10,399 nt of DNA from Marisimplicoccus sp965655775 (lineage in GTDB: Bacteria > Bacteroidota > Bacteroidia > Flavobacteriales > Flavobacteriaceae), in NCBI GenBank assembly GCA_965655775.1, contig CBFHHV010000031.1:1-10399 (forward strand), written 5' to 3'. Under the pieces are notes generated by a model. That model had not been told where the DNA came from. It worked only from the letters and a program-made list of their open reading frames with translations, and ran no database searches. The position numbers were made by a program, and so were the translations under genes. Positions 1 through 5,233 of this stretch are shown piece after piece. Every line of letters begins with the position of its first letter. The stretch's first letter is position 1.

Positions 1-157
1 CAATCTCAAATTCATCTGTTCTAGTGAAAGTTGAGGTAACGAGAGAGTCATTAACTTCTGTTGAGAATTCAAATACACCTGTTTTGAAATCAATGCAATT
101 TCTTTCAACGTTGTAGCATGACGTAAATAAAAAAGCAACAATTAATATTTTTTTCAT
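1..157 (-). CDS. small lipoprotein, 3' part missing at window edge
   Basis: Reading leftward from the ATG at 157-155 gives an open frame of 52 codons to the window edge, so the C-terminus is missing. The N-terminus is a lipoprotein signal: two lysines, a short hydrophobic stretch, then a lipobox-like LFTSC with Cys at residue 14. The protein should be exported, acylated and membrane-anchored. The mature part begins CYNVERNC and continues with DFKTGVFEF, rich in short beta-like stretches. From memory this resembles a small lipoprotein family frequent in Flavobacteriia, sometimes mislabelled as DNA topoisomerase IV; nothing here suggests a topoisomerase. Its ATG follows the stop of the upstream XRE regulator with no base between, so the two are very likely cotranscribed and translationally coupled. 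Function unknown. Confidence 0.72.
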   Translation of the reverse strand, partial: MKKILIVAFLFTSCYNVERNCIDFKTGVFEFSTEVNDSLVTSTFTRTDEFEI

Positions 158-523
158 CTAAAGCTTATCAATTTGCTCAAATTTATTGTTTTCGTAGATA
201 ATAATGATTGATTTAACCCTATTATTAGATTCTTTAACAGAATCTTTACTATTATCTATATCATATGAAGAGAAAAGGTCCTCAGAGAGCTTAATTTCAT
301 CTTTTTTTGATAAAGTGCTTCCAAAAATTAGATAATCTGTAGTTATATCAGGAAATTCCTCAGAGATCTTAGTTATTATATCTAAACTAGGTCTATTTCT
401 TTTTGAGAGTAGGTGAGAGATAGATGATTTAGGAACTCCTATTTTTTCAGCAAATTCTGAGTTTGTTAGATCATTATCTTCTATAATCTTTTTGATTCTA
501 TCTAGCACTGTTTTTTTATTCAT
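158..523 (-). CDS. XRE-family helix-turn-helix transcriptional regulator
   Basis: A 121-residue protein whose first 65 residues form a Cro/C1-type (XRE) DNA-binding domain. The helix-turn-helix spans about residues 21-40, with NSEFAEKIGV as the first helix and PKSSISHLLS as the recognition helix. RPSLDIITKISEEFP follows as the typical next helix, and DYLIFG (63-68) closes the domain. A polar, probably disordered linker (about 70-100) leads to a short hydrophobic C-terminal strand motif (KSIIIIYENNKF), which from memory recurs in flavobacterial relatives. No sensor or enzyme domain is visible. The stop codon abuts the start of the lipoprotein gene, so the pair forms an operon. The upstream intergenic region carries a palindrome and a larger inverted repeat overlapping a -7-like element, which suggests autoregulation (inference). 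The target is unknown. Confidence 0.88.
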   Translation of the reverse strand: MNKKTVLDRIKKIIEDNDLTNSEFAEKIGVPKSSISHLLSKRNRPSLDIITKISEEFPDITTDYLIFGSTLSKKDEIKLSEDLFSSYDIDNSKDSVKESNNRVKSIIIIYENNKFEQIDKL

Positions 524-580
524 GTTTTACTTTTAATAGAATTTATAAGTTACTCATTTACAGCACTTATATATTCATTA

Positions 581-596
581 GTTTACAAATGTAAAC
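581..596. promoter_or_regulatory. palindrome, candidate operator for the XRE regulator
   Basis: GTTTACAAATGTAAAC is a near-perfect palindrome with 7-bp arms (GTTTACA / TGTAAAC) around a central AA. It lies 58 bp upstream of the xre start codon. Dyad symmetry of this size suits an XRE dimer. Which protein binds is inferred; the divergent Lrp-type regulator is the other candidate. Confidence 0.55.
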
Positions 597-614
597 ATAA
601 GGAACATTTGTAAA
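582..614. repeat. 11-bp inverted repeat with 11-bp spacer
   Basis: TTTACAAATGT (582-592) and ACATTTGTAAA (604-614) are exact reverse complements, separated by 11 bp. The left arm also lies inside the 581-596 palindrome. The core octamer ACAAATGT therefore occurs once in each orientation, with a related ACAAATTT at 619-626. No U tract follows on either side, so a terminator is unlikely. Cooperative binding of two regulator dimers is the simplest reading. Confidence 0.6.
586..593 (-). promoter_or_regulatory. -7-like promoter element for the xre-lipoprotein operon
   Basis: On the minus strand this reads TACATTTG, a full match to the Bacteroidota -7 consensus TAnnTTTG. It lies wholly inside the palindrome. 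Transcription would start near 580, leaving a leader of about 57 nt. The nearest upstream TTTG (623-620 on the minus strand) is 26 nt away, longer than the usual 17-23, so the -33 part is weak. A second -7 match, TAAATTTG, sits at 627-620. Confidence 0.4.
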
Positions 615-729
615 ATAGACAAATTTAATCGTAAAAAAATTAGGATATATTTAAATCTGTTGAATTAAATTCAATGAAAAGGGTCAAACGATGAAAAAAA
701 TTTAATATTTTAGCATATAGACCAAAAAA

Positions 730-1203
730 ATGAAAAAATTAGACGACGTCGACAGAAAAATTCTTGATATTTTAATCGACAACACAAGAACACCTTTTAC
801 AGATATTGCTAAAAGGTTACTTATTTCACCCGGTACCGTTCATGTTAGAGTTAAAAAGATGGAGGATTTAGGTATTATTAAAGGCTCATCTTTAACTCTA
901 GACTATAAAATGCTTGGATATAACTTTATAGCCTATGTAGGCATTCTAATTGACAGATCAAGGAGAACCTATGAAATAATTGAAGAGCTAACAAAGAAAC
1001 CCTATATAACTGTCGCTCATATAACAACTGGAAAGTATAATGTATTTTGTAAAATAAGAGCTAGAGGTACTGAACATGCTAGAGAAATTATATTTTCTAT
1101 TGATGATGTTGAAGGTGTTTTAAGAACAGAAACGATGATCTCTTTGGAAGAAAGTATAAATGATAAAAAGAGGCTAATGAAAAATATTTTTCAAGAACTG
1201 TAA
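730..1203 (+). CDS. Lrp/AsnC-family transcriptional regulator
   Basis: A 157-residue regulator of normal Lrp/AsnC length. Residues 1-60 are the winged helix-turn-helix: DDVDRKILDILIDNTRTPF, then IAKRLLISPGTVHVRVKKME, then LGIIKG leading into the beta ribbon. Residues about 64-140 are the effector-binding (RAM) domain, including GKYNVFCKIRARG (101-113). Such proteins form dimers to octamers and usually respond to amino acids or related metabolites; the ligand here cannot be read from sequence. From memory it matches the form found widely in flavobacteria closely. The start follows an A-rich stretch without a Shine-Dalgarno sequence. No convincing TTG/TAnnTTTG promoter was found upstream. It runs away from the xre gene across the shared 206-bp region and ends 4 bp from convergent aroB, so there is no room for a separate terminator. 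Confidence 0.93.
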   Translation: MKKLDDVDRKILDILIDNTRTPFTDIAKRLLISPGTVHVRVKKMEDLGIIKGSSLTLDYKMLGYNFIAYVGILIDRSRRTYEIIEELTKKPYITVAHITTGKYNVFCKIRARGTEHAREIIFSIDDVEGVLRTETMISLEESINDKKRLMKNIFQEL

Positions 1204-1207
1204 GTAG

Positions 1208-2236
1208 TTACTCATTGTAGAATATAAAAGATTCTGTAAAGAGGTCTTTATTTACGATTTGATCAATCATTGGCTTTCCAATTTCTTTTAATAATACAAA
1301 GTTAATTTTACTACCTTCATTTTTCTTGTCGTAAACTATAAGATCATATATCTGATCTATATCACTATCTGAAAATGAAATCTGACCAAAGTACTTACTT
1401 AGGTGTTCTTTAACACTCAAAAGGTCTCCAATTGGGAAATTTAGCTTCTTGTAAGATATATAAAGCTCTGTAATGATTCCTATTACAATAGCCTCTCCAT
1501 GTTTTAAATCAGTAATTTTTTCTGAAATATGTGAGTATGATTCAACTGCATGGCCAATTGTATGACCAAGGTTAAGAACCTTTCTAATGTTTGATTCATA
1601 TCTATCTGATTCTACAATTTCATTTTTTATCTGTGAGTAATTATTAATTATATCCTCTGAATCATTGAACAAATCCAACTTCACAAGACTCTTGAAGTTT
1701 AAGGCTGATTTATCTGTCAACAAACTGTGTTTTACAACCTCAGCATACCCATTAATATACTCCTCCTTTGATAGAGTTTTTAGGTACTCATTATCTAATA
1801 ACACCTCTAATGGCTCATTAAAAACACCTATTTGATTTTTCAAAAGTTTAAAATCAACACCTGTCTTTCCACCATGTGCGGCATCAACCATTCCAAGTAA
1901 TGTTGTTGGAACATTAATGAAACTAATTCCCCTTAAATATGTAGACGCAGCAAATCCTCCAATATCTGTTAGGACTCCACCACCTAAATTAATTAACAGA
2001 GATTTTCTATCCGCTTTAAAAGAATTTAATTGATCCCAGATTGAAATACATGATTCAATATTTTTATTGCTTTCACCAGACGAAATTTTTATTTGATTAA
2101 AGGATTCAATTTTACTTTTTTGCAAGAAAATATCTAAACAATACTTTTCTGTATTCTCATCAACTAAAATAAAGATTGATGAAAAATTTCCTAAATTAAT
2201 TTTTTCAGTTAGTGTTGAATACAGATCTGATTTCAT
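1208..2236 (-). CDS. aroB: 3-dehydroquinate synthase
   Basis: Converts DAHP to 3-dehydroquinate, the second step of the shikimate pathway, using NAD and a divalent metal in the cytosol. The 342-residue length is normal to slightly short. Visible motifs: the NAD-binding GGGVLTDIGG (85-94), TTLLGMVDAAHGGKTG (111-126) with Asp118 and Lys124, KNQIG (133-137), AEVVKH (165-170) with metal ligand Glu166, GHTIGHA (224-230) with His225 as ligand and His229 as catalytic base, and KHGEA (245-249) with ligand His246. All expected metal ligands and main catalytic residues are present. The His in VDAAHGGKTG, where most relatives have Val, and the Ser in KHS for KHG are unusual (family comparison from memory). 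No other aromatic pathway gene is nearby. It diverges from proline dehydrogenase and probably uses the minus-strand promoter at 2295-2262. Confidence 0.95.
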   Translation of the reverse strand: MKSDLYSTLTEKINLGNFSSIFILVDENTEKYCLDIFLQKSKIESFNQIKISSGESNKNIESCISIWDQLNSFKADRKSLLINLGGGVLTDIGGFAASTYLRGISFINVPTTLLGMVDAAHGGKTGVDFKLLKNQIGVFNEPLEVLLDNEYLKTLSKEEYINGYAEVVKHSLLTDKSALNFKSLVKLDLFNDSEDIINNYSQIKNEIVESDRYESNIRKVLNLGHTIGHAVESYSHISEKITDLKHGEAIVIGIITELYISYKKLNFPIGDLLSVKEHLSKYFGQISFSDSDIDQIYDLIVYDKKNEGSKINFVLLKEIGKPMIDQIVNKDLFTESFIFYNE

Positions 2237-2248
2237 TTATTAATTTTG
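2215..2248 (+). promoter_or_regulatory. Bacteroidota-type promoter for proline dehydrogenase
   Basis: TTG (2215-2217), 23 nt, then TAATTTTG (2241-2248) fits the flavobacterial consensus TTG-N17-23-TAnnTTTG. Transcription would begin near 2252-2256, leaving a leader of about 28 nt before the ATG at 2282. The upstream TTG codon at 2246, which would extend the frame by 12 residues, lies inside the -7 element and would not be transcribed. This supports the ATG start. Confidence 0.55.
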
Positions 2249-2261
2249 ATTAGATTTACTG

Positions 2262-2295
2262 CAAAATTAGGTATTTATTTTATGCTTTTAGACAA
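2262..2295 (-). promoter_or_regulatory. Bacteroidota-type promoter for aroB
   Basis: On the minus strand, TTG (2295-2293), 23 nt, then TAATTTTG (2269-2262) fits TTG-N17-23-TAnnTTTG. The leader to the aroB ATG at 2236 would be about 20 nt. It mirrors the plus-strand promoter at 2215-2248 with the same spacing and the same -7 octamer. It overlaps the first codons of proline dehydrogenase. Confidence 0.5.
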
Positions 2296-3445
2296 TACTA
2301 AAAATGGTTTTACTCTCAAAAGTAATTTCGAATTAAGAAAAGCATATTTATTGTTTAAAATAATTTCTAATAAAACCCTTACGAATATTGGTAAAACTGC
2401 ACTTGAAATTTCCTTAAAATTAAGGCTTCCTATATTATTTATTGTTAAAGGTACTGTATTTGAACAGTTTTGCTCAGGGGAAACCTTAGTAGAGTCTTTT
2501 GATACAGTAAAGAAGCTCCATAATAAAAATGTCAAAAGTTATATTCATTATTCTGTTGAGGGTCTTGAAAATGAAAACTCTTATGATTTATCATTAAATA
2601 AAGTCTTAGATTCTATCAATTTTGTTTCTGAGAAAAAAATTCTTGACTTTACAGTATTTAAACCAACAGCAATAGCAAGTAATGTAATCTTAGAAAAAAC
2701 ATCAAGAGGAGAGTCTTTAAATGATAATGAGAAGACACTTTATAAAAGAGCTTATGAACGATTCAATAAAATTTGTGAACTAGCTCATAAAAAAGATGTA
2801 AAGATATTAGTTGATGCTGAGGAATCTTGGATTCAAGCTGCTATTGATGAAATTGTGTTAGATATGATGATAAAATTTAACAAGAATAAAGCTATAGTAT
2901 TTAATACATCCCAAATGTATAGACATGATAGATTAGGGTATCTTAAAAATCTTTACAAAGTTGCTAAAAAAAATAACTTTCTTTTAGGTATTAAGCTTGT
3001 TAGAGGAGCATACATTGAGAAAGAAAATAAACGTGCCAAAAAAAATAATTATCTATCTCCAATATGTAAATCAAAGGAACTAACAGATGATAACTTTAAT
3101 AAAGGGGCTAGTTTCATTTTATCAAACCTAAACTTATTCTCTTTGTTTTCAGGCACTCATAACGAAGAAAGCATTTACAAGATAATTGAGATAATGAAAT
3201 CTAAGGGGATTAATGAAGATAACTCAAGTATATGGTTTGGACAGTTATATGGAATGAGTGATAACATTACATTTAATTTGGCAAGTGAAGGCTTTAATGT
3301 GATAAAGTATCTTCCATATGGACCTATTAAAGAAGTTATTCCTTATCTAATAAGAAGAGCAGAAGAAAATACTTCTGTAAAGGGACAGACATCAAGAGAG
3401 CTTGAGCTAATTAAAAAAGAACTAAAGAGAAGAGATTCTATCTAA
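2282..3445 (+). CDS. proline dehydrogenase (monofunctional)
   Basis: FAD-dependent oxidation of L-proline to 1-pyrroline-5-carboxylate, passing electrons to the respiratory chain, normally at the membrane surface. The 387-residue product is the PRODH barrel alone; the aldehyde dehydrogenase domain of bifunctional PutA is absent. Motifs (counted from the ATG at 2282): DNTKNGFTLKS near the N-terminus, FKPT (126-129), DAEESW (178-183), FNTSQMYR (207-214), KLVRGAYIEKEN (238-249), GTHNEES (291-297), QLYGMSD (321-327), YLPYGP (343-348) and YLIRRAEEN (355-363), with the paired arginines that bind the proline carboxylate. The frame stays open upstream to a TTG at 2246, but homologues, as I recall them, begin just before DNT, and a promoter element overlaps that TTG, so ATG 2282 is preferred. 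The stop overlaps the convergent membrane protein gene by 8 bp. Confidence 0.94.
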   Translation: MLLDNTKNGFTLKSNFELRKAYLLFKIISNKTLTNIGKTALEISLKLRLPILFIVKGTVFEQFCSGETLVESFDTVKKLHNKNVKSYIHYSVEGLENENSYDLSLNKVLDSINFVSEKKILDFTVFKPTAIASNVILEKTSRGESLNDNEKTLYKRAYERFNKICELAHKKDVKILVDAEESWIQAAIDEIVLDMMIKFNKNKAIVFNTSQMYRHDRLGYLKNLYKVAKKNNFLLGIKLVRGAYIEKENKRAKKNNYLSPICKSKELTDDNFNKGASFILSNLNLFSLFSGTHNEESIYKIIEIMKSKGINEDNSSIWFGQLYGMSDNITFNLASEGFNVIKYLPYGPIKEVIPYLIRRAEENTSVKGQTSRELELIKKELKRRDSI

Positions 3446-3770
3446 ACTCAACTATTGCCTTTTTATCACAGTTTTCAATAAGTAAATTTAAATCCTCTGA
3501 TTCAATAAAGTATATTGCACAGGGCTTTTTATTAACATCACTTTTGTTAAACCTAACCTTACCATTTGAAATAATGTCAATTAATTTTTCATTTTCAATA
3601 AAGTCTTTTTCCACTTTAAATCTTAGTTCTTTAGATATTATATTGTCAATAACTCTAGCACTCGGTCCATAGTTACATGATGTTTTTTTGCCATTTAAAA
3701 TGAAAAAAAGGAATATAATCCCGATTATCAGTCCAGTTGAGAAATAATATAATCTTTTTAAAAAACTCAT
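3438..3770 (-). CDS. DUF4258-type single-span membrane protein
   Basis: A 110-residue protein. Residues 1-8 are basic and about 10-26 form one transmembrane helix (FSTGLIIGIIFLFFIL), followed by KKTSCNYGPSARV, which I recall as conserved in flavobacterial homologues assigned to DUF4258. The rest is a soluble domain of alternating helix and strand with two further cysteines (in KKPCAIYF and ENCDKK). The soluble part probably faces the periplasm, but orientation was not tested. Function unknown. Its ATG overlaps the TGA of tsaE in an ATGA arrangement (3767-3770), so translation is probably coupled to tsaE. The 3' end overlaps the convergent proline dehydrogenase by 8 bp, leaving no intrinsic terminator between them. 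Confidence 0.8.
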   Translation of the reverse strand: MSFLKRLYYFSTGLIIGIIFLFFILNGKKTSCNYGPSARVIDNIISKELRFKVEKDFIENEKLIDIISNGKVRFNKSDVNKKPCAIYFIESEDLNLLIENCDKKAIVEFR

Positions 3771-4174
3771 CTATTTTTTTTAATTATTCTTGAGTTATCC
3801 TCTATAGCTATTGTAAACTTATTATATTGAGAGTCAATCATCTCCTCAATCATTTCACCCCATTCAATTAAGCAGGTTTTTCCAGATTCTAGGTATTCAA
3901 AAAAACCAATATTATCTAGCTCTGATATATCTTCTATCCTGTAAAGGTCCATATGGTATATAATCTCATTTTTATCAGTAGAGTATTCATTAATAATTGA
4001 AAACGTAGGACTAGACACATTGTCAACAACACTCATAAGTGATAATAATTCTTTAATTAGTGTTGTTTTTCCAGCTCCCATTTCACCACAAATTAGAACA
4101 ACATTATGGTTAATATTTTTTTTAAGCACTAATGATGTCTTTTTTAACTGATTTAATTCAAATTTTACTTCCAT
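3767..4174 (-). CDS. tsaE: tRNA t6A37 threonylcarbamoyltransferase complex ATPase TsaE
   Basis: TsaE is the small P-loop ATPase that, with TsaB and TsaD, completes N6-threonylcarbamoyladenosine at position 37 of ANN-decoding tRNAs. Counted from the ATG at 4174 (135 residues), the Walker A motif GEMGAGKT lies at 30-37, SSPTF at 54-58, HMDLYR at 74-79 and IEWGE at 103-107, in the family order. The frame continues upstream to another ATG at 4198, adding eight residues (MLIFSPIN). I prefer 4174 because homologues usually begin about 30 residues before Walker A. TsaB and TsaD are not in the window. The 3' end overlaps the membrane protein gene by 4 bp. It is divergent from lpxD; only about 50 bp separate the chosen starts. 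Confidence 0.92.
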   Translation of the reverse strand: MEVKFELNQLKKTSLVLKKNINHNVVLICGEMGAGKTTLIKELLSLMSVVDNVSSPTFSIINEYSTDKNEIIYHMDLYRIEDISELDNIGFFEYLESGKTCLIEWGEMIEEMIDSQYNKFTIAIEDNSRIIKKNR

Positions 4175-4212
4175 ATTAATCGGGCTAAATATAAGCATTT
4201 AACATAATTTTT

Positions 4213-4220
4213 TAATTTTG
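4213..4220 (+). promoter_or_regulatory. -7 promoter element before lpxD
   Basis: TAATTTTG matches TAnnTTTG exactly and is followed by CAGAT and then the lpxD ATG at 4226. The implied start of transcription is within a few bases of that ATG. I found no TTG at the expected 17-23 nt upstream. It is the only promoter-like element at the head of the lpxD-to-prohibitin run. Confidence 0.45.
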
Positions 4221-4225
4221 CAGAT

Positions 4226-5233
4226 ATGAATTTAACAGCTGGACAAATTGCTGATCAAATTAATGGAACAATTGTTGGTGACCGAGATGTAGATATATCT
4301 AACATATCTAAAATTGAAGAGGGTAAAAAAGGCTCACTTACATTCCTTGCAAATCCAAAATATACTGAGTTTATATATTCTACTAACGCCTCTGCTGCTA
4401 TAGTATCAAATGATTTTGAACCTACAGAAAGAATTAACACCACTCTAATAAAAGTTAAAGATCCATATGTGTCATTTACGACCATTTTAGAACTTTTTAA
4501 TAAAGAGATTACATCAAAACAAGGTATAAGTGAATTTACAGTGATTGACAATTCTGCTAAAATTTCTGATTCATCCTACATTGGTTCATTTACTACAATA
4601 GGTAAGAATTCGGAAGTTTCAGATAATTGTATAATTGAAAATCAAGTTTTTATCGGAAATAATGTAGAGATAGGTGAAGGAACAAGGATTTTTCCGGGAG
4701 TTAAAATTTTAGATGATACAAAAATTGGAAAAAACTGTATAATACATAGCTCATGCTCAATTGGCTCTGATGGTTTTGGCTTTGCACCAAATGACGATGG
4801 TAGCTACAAAAAAATTCCTCAAACAGGGAATGTAATAATAAAAGATAATGTTGAAATTGGCTCAAACTCTACTATTGACAGGGCAACTCTTGGTTCTACT
4901 ATTATTAACAAAGGTGTTAAACTTGATAATCAAATTCAAATAGCCCATAATGTTGAAATTGGAGAGAATACTGCAATTGCTGCTCAATCAGGAATAGCTG
5001 GTTCTACCAAAATTGGAAAGAATTGTATGATTGGTGGTCAAGTTGGAATTATTGGACATCTTAAAATTGGAGATAATGTTAAGATTCAAGCTCAAGCTGG
5101 AGTTACTTCTGATATTAAAAGTGATTCAAGAATTACTGGAACACCTGCTATATCTTATATGAACTATAATAAGTCTTATATTCACTTTAAAAACTTACCT
5201 GAAATAGTAAAAAAAATTGATAACAAGGACTAA
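4226..5233 (+). CDS. lpxD: UDP-3-O-(3-hydroxyacyl)glucosamine N-acyltransferase
   Basis: Third step of lipid A synthesis: transfers a 3-hydroxyacyl chain from ACP to the free amine of UDP-3-O-acylglucosamine, in the cytosol. The 335-residue length is typical. Residues 1-100 are the N-terminal uridine-binding domain (LTFLANPKY, 38-46). About 105-300 form a left-handed beta helix of hexapeptide repeats (IGKN, IGNN, IGDN and similar), including IGSDGFGFAP (179-188). Catalytic His241 in QIAHNVEIG aligns with E. coli His239, and His278 in IIGHLKIG with His276. The C-terminal helix contains YIHFKNLPEIVKKI. The start is set by the -7 element just upstream and by the family's usual N-terminus. The stop overlaps the next ATG by one base (TAATG), so lpxC/fabZ is translationally coupled. 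Confidence 0.96.
   Translation: MNLTAGQIADQINGTIVGDRDVDISNISKIEEGKKGSLTFLANPKYTEFIYSTNASAAIVSNDFEPTERINTTLIKVKDPYVSFTTILELFNKEITSKQGISEFTVIDNSAKISDSSYIGSFTTIGKNSEVSDNCIIENQVFIGNNVEIGEGTRIFPGVKILDDTKIGKNCIIHSSCSIGSDGFGFAPNDDGSYKKIPQTGNVIIKDNVEIGSNSTIDRATLGSTIINKGVKLDNQIQIAHNVEIGENTAIAAQSGIAGSTKIGKNCMIGGQVGIIGHLKIGDNVKIQAQAGVTSDIKSDSRITGTPAISYMNYNKSYIHFKNLPEIVKKIDNKD

Noticed and set aside
524..729. Possible small RNA or riboswitch between xre and lrp
   Set aside because: The only structure is the operator-like dyads; no terminator hairpin with T tract and no recognised riboswitch core.
2275..2535. Minus-strand open frame of 86 codons opposite proline dehydrogenase
   Set aside because: Lies wholly antisense to a well-supported conserved gene; its composition is that of a shadow frame and it has no recognisable motif.
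4255..4551. Minus-strand open frame of 98 codons opposite lpxD
   Set aside because: Antisense to the N-terminal domain of lpxD, with no family resemblance or promoter of its own.
4580..5120. Recurring ATTGG / AAAATTGGA-like words in lpxD, similar in lpxA
   Set aside because: They reflect hexapeptide repeats of the beta-helix protein fold, with irregular spacing and drift, not a DNA repeat or CRISPR array.
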